A program made the position numbers and the translations under genes. Shown piece by piece: positions 1 through 9,247 of a DNA stretch of 64,000 nt. Source of the DNA: Alphaproteobacteria bacterium (GTDB lineage Bacteria; Pseudomonadota; Alphaproteobacteria; CAAGCB01; CAG-977). The notes below the pieces were generated by a model. The model worked only from the letters and a program-made list of their open reading frames with translations, was not told where the DNA came from and ran no database searches. Within the stretch, counting starts at the first letter, position 1, and each line of letters opens with the position of its first letter. The DNA lies in NCBI GenBank assembly GCA_900768845.1, contig CAAGEK010000008.1, positions 37,253-101,252 of the forward strand, given 5' to 3'.

Positions 1-1168
1 GCTACCTTTAATGTTACTTCACCGTTTATCTGAATATCAGCTTCATCACTGTCTAGTTGATATAAATGTGAAACTCCCTCAAGATGCAAAGTCGAATTTT
101 CGTCTACTGAAAGCTGAGTATATTTTGACATGTCTACGTCTTTTACTAAACTAGTTTCCCCTGTTCGTACAAAAATGGCATCCATTTTTAAATTATGGAT
201 TTCTCCGTTGATGAAAATAGCCGATTGCATATTTAGCGAAGATAGCGCGGGTGTATCTGTCGCTTTGCAGGCGGCGATGTCTTTAAAATACTTCGGGCCG
301 ACCAGTTTTTTATGGACATAATATTGTGGATCTATCACGCGTCCGTTTTCTATGACGGGCGTGAGGTCAATATCGTTTGCAACAAGAACAATGTCCGAAG
401 AATTATCTATAGCCGCTTTAAAAGAGGCTTTGTCGGTGGCGACGGAAACGTTGTCGTATTGCGCTAAAACCAGCGTTTCGCAGGCTTCTTTGATGCATTG
501 ATTGATTGTCGGCGAGCCTTCCGTCAAATCGCAGGTGTAGCCTTCTTCACAAGCATTGTCATCCGTGCATCCCGAACATTTGTTCTGATGCGGGGTTTCA
601 ATTTCGCATAATTGATGAGGGCAGGCGTCAGGGCATAAATTTTTGCATTCGCGGGCGGTCGTATCGCAAAACTGTTCGTCGGGACACGCCTGATCGTTTG
701 AACATCCGTAACAAATATAAGAATGCCCGCTTTGGGGAGAGCATCCCTGCCCGTTGCAGGGATTACCCGAACAAGGATCCGTGCACACGCCGTTTTTGCA
801 TACTTTTAAATCGGGGCAGTGGCTGTCATCCGTGCATTCAAGACAGGAAAAATTTCCGTTCGATTCGTTGACGCAAATTTCGGAAGACGGACACGGATTC
901 GGAGAACAGGGATTGATGCATACTTGGTCGACGCATCGTTCGTTTGCGTCGCAATCGGCGTCGGAAGAACAGTTCAGAGTTTTTTGCGCGCCGTTTTTGG
1001 AAGGAGAGAGCGGATCATCCAGAAGCGCGCCCAGTTTTGCGACGGATGAAACCTGAAAAGAATAAGAATCATCTAAAAGGTGTAAGGGGGGGGGGGTAAG
1101 TGTTCTATTGCAACAGATTGAAACGGCGCGAAAATAAGAGCCGTCCCGAGAAATAACCTTGTCCGCAT
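1..1168 (-). CDS. Secreted Cys-rich surface protein, partial, frame broken at a C tract
   Basis: The ATG at 1168 follows a clear ribosome site (GGAG at 1177-1180). The first 24 codons give a signal peptide ending S-V-A before I-E. An 11-base C tract (1086-1096 on the plus strand as G) follows and the read frame then hits TAG about eight codons later. If the tract had 9 or 12 Cs, the frame would run open from 1085 to the window edge (about 360 codons). That frame has many cysteines in spaced repeats such as CTDDxxC and CxxGxC, resembling disulfide-rich repeats of secreted proteins, followed by a Cys-poor, probably beta-rich part. The 3' end lies outside the window. Function unknown; a cell-surface or adhesin role is inferred. 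A sequencing error in the homopolymer could also explain the shift. Confidence 0.75.
1086..1096. repeat. Poly-G/C tract of 11, candidate phase-variation switch
   Basis: Eleven consecutive G on the plus strand (C on the coding minus strand) sit directly after the signal peptide codons of the Cys-rich gene. In the on state the tract encodes three or four prolines. Eleven is not a multiple of three, so the reading frame is currently off. Long C tracts inside genes are classic slipped-strand switches. Confidence 0.8.
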
Positions 1169-1315
1169 GAAAAAAACTCCTTTTTTTATTAAGTCAACTC
1201 CAAATAAGCATCATGGCATAAAATGAATCGCTATGCAAGATATACCGGAAACGGGCGGTTGACTTCGTTTCGTTCCGCGATTAAGGTTGCACAACAAAAC
1301 ATAGGAGAGGAAAAA

Positions 1316-2404
1316 ATGAAACGTTCAACGGTTACTTTGCCGAACTATATGATCGGGGAAGATGTTTTTGAAAAAGCCGGAGCAATTTTGAAAAAGTACG
1401 GCGACAAGGCGGTGATTGTCGGCGGGAAAAAAGCGATGGCGGCGGTCGGCGAAGAACTGACCCGCGCTTTGGCCAAAGAAGGCGTTTCCGTAACGGGGCA
1501 GGTGTGGTTCGGCGGCGATTCCACTTATGAAAACGTTGAAATGCTGGAAGAAAATCCCTTGGTAAAGCAAGCGGATATGGTTTTGGCCGCAGGCGGCGGA
1601 AAATGTTGCGACACCGCCAAAGTTCTGGCCGAAAAAACGGGAAAACCGCTGTTTACTTTTCCGACGATTTCATCGAATTGCGCGCCTTGCACGGCTTTGG
1701 CGATTATGTATAACGCGGACGGCAGTTTCAAAAACAATTTTTATTGTGCCCGACCGCCTTTGTTCGTTTTCATTAACGATCGCATAATCGCCGAAGCTCC
1801 GATCGAATATTTGCAGGCGGGAATCGGCGATGCGCTGAGCAAAGAACCCGAAGTGACGTTGGCTTTGCGCCATGTCGAATTGGATCAGAATTTGCTTGTG
1901 GGGCGCAGTCTGTGCGCCGCGTGTACCGAACCGTTGTTGCAGTTCGGGCGGGAGGCGTTGAAATCCTGTGAAGCGAAAAAGTCTTCCAAAGCGTTGCAGG
2001 AAGTGGCTTTGGACATTATCATTTCGACGGGGCTGGTCAGCAATATGACGGTCTGTCCGGAGTTTTACTATAATACGAACATTGCCCACTGCTTTTATTA
2101 CGGGGCGACGATTTTTCCCGCGGCGCATCAATATTTGCACGGTTTTCTGGTCGCGTACGGCGTGTTGGTTTTGTTGGACTACGACGGTCAGACTGAACTG
2201 CGCGATCGGGTCATTCGCTTTTTCCGCTCTGTCAAACTGCCGGTTACTTTGGCGGAAGTCGGACTGACGGCGGATGATTTGCCCGCATTGACCGAAAAGG
2301 CGACAAAAGTCCCCGGATGGCACGTCGACGGTTATGATTTGAATGCCGACCGTTTCCGTCAATCCGTTTTAAATGTTGACGCTTTGGGGCGGAAAGCCGG
2401 ATAA
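1316..2404 (+). CDS. gldA: Glycerol dehydrogenase-like iron-containing alcohol dehydrogenase
   Basis: This is a 362-residue group III (GldA-type) NAD-dependent dehydrogenase, close to the usual 365-residue length. The ATG at 1316 was chosen because AGGAGAGG lies just upstream (1303-1310); the frame is open farther upstream from 1223 without a ribosome site. Visible marks are the nucleotide-binding GGGK-x-x-D stretch and the metal ligands expected for the family: Asp in GIGDALSK, His in NIAHCF and His in YLHGF. It probably oxidises glycerol or a related polyol to a ketone in the cytoplasm. The substrate cannot be fixed from sequence. It stands alone, divergent from the Cys-rich gene, and ends in a strong terminator. 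Confidence 0.85.
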   Translation: MKRSTVTLPNYMIGEDVFEKAGAILKKYGDKAVIVGGKKAMAAVGEELTRALAKEGVSVTGQVWFGGDSTYENVEMLEENPLVKQADMVLAAGGGKCCDTAKVLAEKTGKPLFTFPTISSNCAPCTALAIMYNADGSFKNNFYCARPPLFVFINDRIIAEAPIEYLQAGIGDALSKEPEVTLALRHVELDQNLLVGRSLCAACTEPLLQFGREALKSCEAKKSSKALQEVALDIIISTGLVSNMTVCPEFYYNTNIAHCFYYGATIFPAAHQYLHGFLVAYGVLVLLDYDGQTELRDRVIRFFRSVKLPVTLAEVGLTADDLPALTEKATKVPGWHVDGYDLNADRFRQSVLNVDALGRKAG

Positions 2405-2429
2405 GATTCGAGCTGAAAAAAAAGAAAAA

Positions 2430-2468
2430 GCGGCCGGTTCGGGATGTTTCCCGCCGGCCGCCGTTTTA
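2430..2468 (+). terminator. Intrinsic terminator after the GldA-like gene
   Basis: Stem GCGGCCGG (2430-2437) pairs with CCGGCCGC (2454-2461), with an inner CGGG/CCCG pair and a 6-base loop, followed by TTTT. Confidence 0.8.
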
Positions 2469-2634
2469 TCGGGCAATTCGGACAGGCCGGCAAGGACGGT
2501 CTTTTCAGGGTTCGTTTTGCCCTCCGCCCCTTTTATCGGACGGTTCGAACAGGAAAGAATGCCGGAAACGCCGTTTTACATTCGGCGAGATTCCGTTTCA
2601 ATAACCGGAGAGGCGTTTTTGCGAAAAAGCACAC

Positions 2635-4755
2635 CTATATCAGGGATTTTCCCGTGGCGGCAAGGCGGGCGTCCCAGCGTGACAGCAAAATTTCCGTTTC
2701 TTCCGGCGGCAACGGTCTGGAAAACAGGTAGCCTTGGATAATATCGCATCCCAGATCGCGCAGAATTTCAAAATTTTGTTTATTTTCAACGCCTTCTGCC
2801 AGTACGGATAAATTCAGGGCGTGCGCCATGGCTATGGTTGCGCGGACGATTTCCGTATTGACGGGATCGCTGAGCTGTAAGACGAAAGAACGGTCTATTT
2901 TTAATTTTTTCATCGGAAAACTGCGTAAAACGCTGAGCGACGAATACCCTGTCCCGAAATCGTCCAAAGCGCACCGGACGTTGTTGTCCAGCAAAGTTTG
3001 AATGATACGTTGGGCGTTTTTCGGGTCGTACATCGCCGAACTTTCCGTCAGCTCCAACTCCAGCAGATAAGGCGGCAACCCCGTATTGTCCAAAGTGCGG
3101 TCGATCATGCGCAACAGCTGGTTTTCATTATGGAACTGGCGTCCGGAAATGTTGACGGCGACGGGGATGGCGGACAACCCCATCGCGTACCATTTCTGGT
3201 TCCATGTGCAGGCTTGGTTTAAAATGTTTTCCGCCAGCATATCGATCAAACCGTACTCTTCGGCTTCGGGAATGAAATCGGCGGGCGGAATCATCCCGTC
3301 GCCGCTTTTCCAGCGGGCAAGGGCTTCCAATCCGATGATGCGTCCCGTTTTAATATCGACTTGCGGTTGGAAATAGGGGAAAATCTCGTTGTTTTCCAAA
3401 GCCTGCTTCAATCGTTTATGCATACTGATCTTTGCGACGGAAGGCAGGGACAGCTCGCCCGTGTAAATGCGCATCGACCCCTTGTCGTCGGTTCGCGCTT
3501 TTTCCAACGCCAAATCCGCATGGGAAATCAGACGGTCGATGTTTTCGCCGTCCTGAGGGCAAAAGCAAACGCCGATACAAACGGAAACGTCAAATTCCAA
3601 TCCGTCGACGTTCAGCGAGCTTGTAAAAGCGCGCAGGATTTTTTCGATTTTGTCTTCGGCTTCCAAACTGAAATCCAAACCGCACAACAGCGCGACGAAA
3701 TGATGTCCGCCGGTTCTGAGCAGAACGTCTTGGGCGGACAGACACCCTTTGATGCGGGCGGCCATTTCCGACAACAGCCGCGCTCCGATGACGTGTCCCG
3801 CGACGGCGTTGATCTGTCCCACGCTGTCCGGAGCGATGGACAGGACGGCGACCTGCTTTTTAGCGGCTTTCGCATCTTCCAGAATGCGGGGGAAGTTTTC
3901 TTTCAGGTATGCATAGTTGCCGACGCCCGTTTCGGCGTCATGAAACGCCAGATATTGCAACTGCATTTCCTTTTGGCGTCGTTCCGTAACGTCGCGGAAC
4001 TGGGCGATATAAAAATCGTCGGCCGTGCCCAGAGAAATTTCCAAAGAAACGTCGCGGCAGTTTTCATGGCTCACCGTCGTTGTAAAGACGGTTTGAGCGG
4101 CCAGATACGGATTCAGCATGAATTGTTTTAATATTTCCGCGGCGTCCGAATCGGGGAACAGGGAAAAGACGTTTCCGGTTTTCAGCTTTTCCTCGGAACA
4201 CCCCGGCAAGCCGGCAATCGCCGGCGAACTGAACAAAACGGCTCCGCGACGGTCGAAAGCGATGACGCCTTCTTTGATATTTTTCAAAACGGCCGATTGA
4301 ATGTTGTTTTGTTTCTGGTCGTGTGTAACGTCAATCCAAATTCCGTTCCATACGACGGATCCGTCCTTTTTAAAAGAAGGACAGGCGTATCCGAAAAAGC
4401 GTTTTGTTTCTCCGGAAGACAGGATGATGCGGAATTTTTCTTCGGAAACGTTTTTTTCACGTTCCGAACGGGCGATTTCTTCGGCGAAAGCGTCTTTGTC
4501 GCTCCAATGCATAAATTCCAAACATCCGTCCGCGTCGGCGGGGATTTTTTCTCTGGCCGTCAATCCTAACAATTCGCGCCCCTTTGTAGAAATGAAGGGG
4601 TATTCGATTTTTCCGCCGGCGGTTTTCACGCGCTGAAAGGCGACTGCGGGAAGGTCTTTGATCGCCGAAGCGTAGGAAAAGGATTTATGATTGGTCTTTA
4701 ACATAAACAAAGCCTCTGAAAACACTGATTGTTTAAAGTGTAACATTCCCGTCAA
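2635..4755 (-). CDS. PAS-GGDEF-EAL cyclic-di-GMP signalling protein, probable phosphodiesterase
   Basis: The protein is about 700 residues and soluble. Two PAS-like regions lie in roughly the first 270 residues, followed by a GGDEF domain and a C-terminal EAL domain. The GGDEF signature is degenerate (RTGGHHF instead of GGDEF), so cyclase activity is unlikely. The EAL domain keeps EALAR, ELTES, DDFGTGYSS and EGVEN, so cleavage of c-di-GMP to pGpG is plausible, with the PAS domains sensing a signal. The frame begins at a TTG (4755); ATGs at 4746 or 4704 are more likely starts, but no strong ribosome site decides. It is monocistronic and convergent with the GldA-like gene. Confidence 0.88.
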   Translation of the reverse strand: MTGMLHFKQSVFSEALFMLKTNHKSFSYASAIKDLPAVAFQRVKTAGGKIEYPFISTKGRELLGLTAREKIPADADGCLEFMHWSDKDAFAEEIARSEREKNVSEEKFRIILSSGETKRFFGYACPSFKKDGSVVWNGIWIDVTHDQKQNNIQSAVLKNIKEGVIAFDRRGAVLFSSPAIAGLPGCSEEKLKTGNVFSLFPDSDAAEILKQFMLNPYLAAQTVFTTTVSHENCRDVSLEISLGTADDFYIAQFRDVTERRQKEMQLQYLAFHDAETGVGNYAYLKENFPRILEDAKAAKKQVAVLSIAPDSVGQINAVAGHVIGARLLSEMAARIKGCLSAQDVLLRTGGHHFVALLCGLDFSLEAEDKIEKILRAFTSSLNVDGLEFDVSVCIGVCFCPQDGENIDRLISHADLALEKARTDDKGSMRIYTGELSLPSVAKISMHKRLKQALENNEIFPYFQPQVDIKTGRIIGLEALARWKSGDGMIPPADFIPEAEEYGLIDMLAENILNQACTWNQKWYAMGLSAIPVAVNISGRQFHNENQLLRMIDRTLDNTGLPPYLLELELTESSAMYDPKNAQRIIQTLLDNNVRCALDDFGTGYSSLSVLRSFPMKKLKIDRSFVLQLSDPVNTEIVRATIAMAHALNLSVLAEGVENKQNFEILRDLGCDIIQGYLFSRPLPPEETEILLSRWDARLAATGKSLI

Positions 4756-4814
4756 AGCAGGTCAAACGATGCTTTGTGCGTCGGACGAAATTAGATGCGG
4801 GCGGCCGCAAGGGA

Positions 4815-5351
4815 TTAATACAAAAGAATGCCCGCAAGTCCGCTTAAAGCGATGACGGCGATGGAATTGAACTTGAAGCCTCTGAGCAAAATCATTGATG
4901 CTGCCGTAATGCCGAGGGCTTTACAGTCACAGGCCGACGCCGCACCCCCCGCAACCGCCAAAACGAAAATGCCCGCCCCGCCCGCGGCGATCAAACCGAC
5001 GGCAACGGATTTCAACGCTTTCAAAACGGCTTGAACGTATCGGGAATCCCTGTGTTTGCAAAAAAAACGGTAGCAGGTCAGGGAAACGATAACGCCGAAA
5101 ATGACACATCCGGACGTGGCGGCGATCGCGCCGGCGAAACCTGCGACTTTTAATCCGGTGAAGCTTGACGCATTAACGGCCAAAGGCCCCGGAGTCATTT
5201 GGGAAATCGCCAGTATGTCGGCGTATTCCTTTAATGTCAGCCAGCCTTTTTCGTTGACGATTTTACTTTGAATCAACGCGACGACCGAATATCCGCCGCC
5301 GATGCTGAACATTCCGATTTGGACAAATGTCAGCCATAAATCAAATAACAC
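4815..5351 (-). CDS. Chromate transporter family protein, second half-size subunit
   Basis: This 178-residue hydrophobic protein is one half of a split CHR-family transporter. It has the family stretch FSIGGGYSVV and the MTPGPLAVNASSF segment. It starts at GTG 5351, overlapping the end of the upstream half by 11 bases, so the two are translationally coupled. Half-size pairs of this kind act together in the inner membrane. Family members export chromate, but many have unproven substrates and the role here is not certain. It is the last gene of the creD-chr unit. Confidence 0.85.
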   Translation of the reverse strand: MLFDLWLTFVQIGMFSIGGGYSVVALIQSKIVNEKGWLTLKEYADILAISQMTPGPLAVNASSFTGLKVAGFAGAIAATSGCVIFGVIVSLTCYRFFCKHRDSRYVQAVLKALKSVAVGLIAAGGAGIFVLAVAGGAASACDCKALGITAASMILLRGFKFNSIAVIALSGLAGILLY

Positions 5352-5913
5352 GGCCGTCCCCTTTGTCCCGTTTGAACCGGACGGCCGTTATGTAAAACGC
5401 CAAAGTCAGAAAAATCAAAACGAACGCGTCAAGTTTGAAGGCAAAGGATGCAATGAATAAAACGCCTGAGGTTATCAGGCATTTCCCGTTTTTCTCCTCC
5501 AGCAGGTTTTGCCCCAAATCCATGACCACATCGGCCATGATCGCGGCCATTGAAGCCGTCATCCCTTTCAACGCCGCGTTTACGGCGGGGTTTGCAATCA
5601 GTTCTTTGTACCCCGACGCGACAAAAGACAAAATGATCAAAGGCGGCAGAACGGACGCGATGCACCCGACCGCCGCCCCTGCAAATCCCGCCGCCGCGTA
5701 TCCTGTCAAAGCCGCCAGATTGATGGCAATGGCTCCCGGAACGGATTGAGCCACCGCCGTCATTTCCATCAGGTCTTTTTTATCAAAAAAGCCGCCTTTT
5801 TTAACATAGGTTTCAAGAAACAGCGGCACGACCATATAACCGCCGCCGATGGCGACGCAACTGATGGAAAAATTGGTCTTGAACAGCCAAAGCAAACGGC
5901 GCGTCAACGTCAT
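5341..5913 (-). CDS. Chromate transporter family protein, first half-size subunit
   Basis: This 190-residue membrane protein is the first of the split CHR pair. It shows VAIGGGYMVVPLF near the N-terminus and AQSVPGAIAINLA, the equivalent of the TPGP motif in its partner. ATG 5913 is preferred: it forms an ATGA overlap with the stop of the upstream creD-like gene. The open frame extends farther upstream (to 5946) only inside that gene. Together with the next gene it should make a functional antiparallel transporter. Chromate is the textbook substrate; the true physiological ion is unknown. Confidence 0.85.
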   Translation of the reverse strand: MTLTRRLLWLFKTNFSISCVAIGGGYMVVPLFLETYVKKGGFFDKKDLMEMTAVAQSVPGAIAINLAALTGYAAAGFAGAAVGCIASVLPPLIILSFVASGYKELIANPAVNAALKGMTASMAAIMADVVMDLGQNLLEEKNGKCLITSGVLFIASFAFKLDAFVLIFLTLAFYITAVRFKRDKGDGRVI

Positions 5914-7271
5914 TTCGTTTCGCTTTCCTTTCCGGCCGGCTCGCAAAGAATCTCAGGTTCTCCGGCTCTTTCGTTTAAATGGACGGTCACTTTCATCAAC
6001 GCTCCCAACGCACACAGCAAAATGAACGTTCCGATTAACAGGGCGTAATCGGCCGAAGACAACATCACATACAGCAAACTGTATAAAACGCCCGTCGATA
6101 CGGCGCAAATGCCCGCGGATTTAACGTCGTTTTGCGCCCCGAAAACATACAGGGATATCATTGACGTAACGACCGCCGCCGCCAGAAAATAGGCGATTCC
6201 GAACGGCAGGTGTTCCGCCAGCGACAACACCGTCAGGAAAAACGCCGCGACAGCCAGCCCGACGACAATGTATTGGATTTCCCCGAATTTTTTCTTTATC
6301 CGCAATTCGATGACAAACATCGTCATGAACGTCAGGGCGATGAACATAATTCCGTAACCGCATAAACGCAGGGCTTTTTTATAAACGGGCATCGTGTTGA
6401 ACAAAGACACCGACGCCGCCTTGCCGTTCAGATTGTTTATCCCGACGAAGGTTTGAGAATATCCTCTGGCAATATAAGGAATGTTCCATTCCGCTCTGAA
6501 CCCGTTTTCGGTTATTTCTGGCGCATCGGGGCGGAACGCGCCGCGAAAGACCGGATGAGGCCACGAAGACGTGACGATGAAACGGCTTTTTTTACCGACC
6601 GGCTTCAATATCGTTTCTCCGCTGCCGTTGTATAAAAAGCTCATGAAGAACGGAATTTCTTTCATGGTCTTTTTTATGGAAACGGGTGCGGAAACGCCTT
6701 CCAAAGATCCCCATTGCGTATAGGGCGATAAATCCAACGTTTCGTTGCCGAATGTCATGGAAATGTCTCCGCGCACCGCCGAAGCGTCCATCCCCATATT
6801 CAAGGTGATGTCATTCCATTGTATTTTGCCGTGATTTTCGGCGGATTTAAAATCATTTTGCGCAAAGTGACCGGTAATTCGGGCTTTTGCTTTATAAACC
6901 AAAACGCTGTAGATGCCTTGATGACGGATTTCCGGTTCAAGAGTCACACCGATATTTAATTCGGACGGCAGGACGGCCAGATTTTCAGTGCGCGTTTGAG
7001 TAACGGAAACATAAGCTTTTTTTTCGGAGGAATATTCTTTTACTTCGTACTGTATTTGCACGGGCACATTCAGGACAGGCCCCGTAATCTCCTGCGTTTT
7101 CCCCCACGCTCTGGCGATTTCTTCGGATACGTTGTCGAAACGTTCGGAACGCCCGCTGACAACGGTTTCAACCATAATCAACGGAATGCCCAGCAACAAA
7201 ACGAACACGCCGATTAAAAAGAACCGGCCGCCGGCCGTTTTGGATATTTCTTTATAAAGCTTTTCAGACAT
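5910..7271 (-). CDS. creD: CreD family inner membrane protein
   Basis: The protein has 453 residues, matching the roughly 450-residue CreD of E. coli. It has one N-terminal membrane segment (about residues 17-37), a large periplasmic beta-rich part, and about six membrane segments in the last third. Family-typical stretches include the post-membrane GRSERFDNVSEEIARAWG and the late RLCGYGIMFIALTF. CreD is known from cell-envelope integrity and colicin or beta-lactam tolerance, but its biochemistry is unknown. AAGGA precedes the ATG. No creBC two-component genes lie beside it; instead it is coupled to the chromate transporter pair. Confidence 0.88.
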   Translation of the reverse strand: MSEKLYKEISKTAGGRFFLIGVFVLLLGIPLIMVETVVSGRSERFDNVSEEIARAWGKTQEITGPVLNVPVQIQYEVKEYSSEKKAYVSVTQTRTENLAVLPSELNIGVTLEPEIRHQGIYSVLVYKAKARITGHFAQNDFKSAENHGKIQWNDITLNMGMDASAVRGDISMTFGNETLDLSPYTQWGSLEGVSAPVSIKKTMKEIPFFMSFLYNGSGETILKPVGKKSRFIVTSSWPHPVFRGAFRPDAPEITENGFRAEWNIPYIARGYSQTFVGINNLNGKAASVSLFNTMPVYKKALRLCGYGIMFIALTFMTMFVIELRIKKKFGEIQYIVVGLAVAAFFLTVLSLAEHLPFGIAYFLAAAVVTSMISLYVFGAQNDVKSAGICAVSTGVLYSLLYVMLSSADYALLIGTFILLCALGALMKVTVHLNERAGEPEILCEPAGKESETK

Positions 7272-7322
7272 TTGCGTTTTTCCTTGTATGACACGGACGT
7301 CCGTCCCCCGCGTAACGGTGTT

Positions 7323-8537
7323 TTACTGATAACGCAACGCTTCAATGGGGTCAAGCTTCATGGCTTTGTAAGCGGGAAACACACCGGAAACGACGCCGAC
7401 GACGATCGCCACCGTAAAAGACAGTACGACGGGCCACAGGCTGAACGGAACGGCGGTTTTGTAAATATAACCGCCCAGTTGGGACAGGCCGACGCCCAAA
7501 ACCAGCCCGATGACACTGCCGATCAGGGAAATCAGAATCGCTTCAAACAGAAATTGCAACATAATCCAGTCGTTCGGTGCGCCCAAAGCCTTGCGAATGC
7601 CGATTTCCCGTGTCCGTTCGGTTACGGAAACCAGCATCATGTTGACAATGCCGATCGATCCGACGACCAGAGAAATGGACGCAATCGCCGCCAGCAAAAT
7701 CGACAGCACCGTTCCGATCAGTTTTATGTTTTCAACAAATTCGGCAATGTTGAAAATTCTGAAATCGTCGGGATCGTCGTCCTTTATTTTATGGCGGGCG
7801 CGCAGAAAACGGGTGATGCGCTGTTCGACGATGTTCAAATCCTCCGTTTCGACGAATTTGACCGCCATATGGTTGATGGCGTTCAATTTTGCATAACGGT
7901 TGAAGCGTTGTTGAACCGTTTTCAGGGGCATCATCACGCTGGCGTCCTGATTCGCGCCGCCGGTGCTGGAACCTTTTTGTTTCAAAATCCCGACGACGCG
8001 GAAAGGCTGGTTCCCGATGCGGAAGGTTTTGCCCAAAGCGTCTTCATAAGGGAACAGCTCGGTCATGACTTCGTTTCCGATGACGACGTTGCTGCTGCCC
8101 CGTTTGATGTCCTGATCGTTCAACATCCTGCCGCGGGCAAGTTCCCAGTTCGCCGTTTTCATGTATTCCGGAGTGGTGCCCAGAATGCTGACGCTCCAGT
8201 TTTTGGAACCGTTGACGGCCTGAGCCGACGCGCTGAGAACCGGAGCGACCACGTCTATGCCGTTGAGCCGGCGCAACGCCAGAGCGTCGTCCAATGTAAT
8301 CGAAGTCGTGGGACCCGATGTTTTTACGGTGGCTTTGGGACGTTGGGAACGGATGATCAGCAGGTTGCTGCCCATGGCGACGAAGCGTTCCTGAATGATG
8401 TTTTGAACGGTCTGTCCGGCCGCAACCATCATCACGACCGCGCATACGCCGATGATGATTCCCAACGTCGTCAAAAACGAACGGAGTTTGTTTCCCGTCA
8501 TCGACAAACAGGCTTCCTGTAAAATGGCCTTGATCAT
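7323..8537 (-). CDS. MacB-type ABC transporter permease (FtsX fold)
   Basis: At 404 residues it has the MacB-FtsX layout: a membrane helix near residues 18-40, a long periplasmic domain (about 45-270) and three membrane helices in the C-terminal part with the family segment VTERTREIGIRKALGA. The ATPase is a separate polypeptide encoded just upstream with an ATGA overlap, unlike E. coli MacB where both are fused. With the adaptor and TolC-like protein of the same operon it should form a mechanotransmission-type tripartite exporter that moves substrates from the periplasm out of the cell. The substrate (peptide, macrolide or siderophore) cannot be told. Confidence 0.9.
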   Translation of the reverse strand: MIKAILQEACLSMTGNKLRSFLTTLGIIIGVCAVVMMVAAGQTVQNIIQERFVAMGSNLLIIRSQRPKATVKTSGPTTSITLDDALALRRLNGIDVVAPVLSASAQAVNGSKNWSVSILGTTPEYMKTANWELARGRMLNDQDIKRGSSNVVIGNEVMTELFPYEDALGKTFRIGNQPFRVVGILKQKGSSTGGANQDASVMMPLKTVQQRFNRYAKLNAINHMAVKFVETEDLNIVEQRITRFLRARHKIKDDDPDDFRIFNIAEFVENIKLIGTVLSILLAAIASISLVVGSIGIVNMMLVSVTERTREIGIRKALGAPNDWIMLQFLFEAILISLIGSVIGLVLGVGLSQLGGYIYKTAVPFSLWPVVLSFTVAIVVGVVSGVFPAYKAMKLDPIEALRYQ

Positions 8538-9247
8538 TGATGTTGCTCCATATAAGCCGAAACGTCGCCGTCATATTCGATGACTCCGTCCACAATCCGC
8601 ACCAGACGTTTGGCGTATTGCGCCACGTCGGGTTCATGAGTGACCAGAACGATCGTGATACCGTGTTCCCTGTTCAACTGCTGGAAAAACAGCATGATTT
8701 CGTCGCTGGTTTTACTGTCCAGATTTCCCGTCGGTTCGTCCGCCAGAATCATTTCCGGATTGTTGACCAAAGCCCGTGCGATGGCGACGCGTTGTTGCAT
8801 CCCGCCGGAAATCTGGTTCGGGAAACGGCCGGAAAAGCGTTCCAGACCGACCAGTTTCAACATTTCTTCGGCGCGTTCGATTTCTTCGTTCCTGTTCAGG
8901 CGGTTGTCATAAATCAGGGGCAGGGAGACATTGTCCGTCAGCGTCCGGCGCATTAACAGGTTGAACCCCTGAAACACGAACCCGATCATCCTGTTGCGGA
9001 TGTGCGCCAGTTCGTCGTCGTTCAAACCGGAAACTTCCTTTCCCCCTAAAACGTAAGTCCCCGACGTCGGTCTGTCCAGACATCCCAGAATGTTCATGAA
9101 TGTCGACTTTCCCGATCCCGAAGGCCCCATGATCGATACGAATTCACCCTTTTCAACGGTCAAATCCACGCCTTTGAGGACTTCCTGACTCATCCCGCCG
9201 TCCATAAAGTACGTTTTGCGGACGTTTTTGATTTCAATGACGCTCAT
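8534..9247 (-). CDS. ABC transporter ATP-binding protein of the MacB/LolD group
   Basis: This is a 237-residue ATPase with Walker A GPSGSGKST, signature ISGGMQQR, Walker B ILADEPTG and the H-loop VTHEP. The size and the NILGCLDRPTSG stretch place it in the MacB/LolD class that powers FtsX-type permeases. Start and stop overlap both neighbours by 4 bases (ATGA), so stoichiometric, coupled translation is expected. It works in the cytoplasm with the permease encoded directly downstream. Confidence 0.92.
   Translation of the reverse strand: MSVIEIKNVRKTYFMDGGMSQEVLKGVDLTVEKGEFVSIMGPSGSGKSTFMNILGCLDRPTSGTYVLGGKEVSGLNDDELAHIRNRMIGFVFQGFNLLMRRTLTDNVSLPLIYDNRLNRNEEIERAEEMLKLVGLERFSGRFPNQISGGMQQRVAIARALVNNPEMILADEPTGNLDSKTSDEIMLFFQQLNREHGITIVLVTHEPDVAQYAKRLVRIVDGVIEYDGDVSAYMEQHQ

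Noticed and set aside
3361..4131. 256-codon open frame on the plus strand
   Set aside because: Antisense shadow of the GGDEF-EAL gene.
7272..8522. 416-codon open frame on the plus strand
   Set aside because: It runs antisense to the ABC permease gene, has an Asp/His/Arg-rich composition and no ribosome site; it mirrors the codon bias of the real gene.
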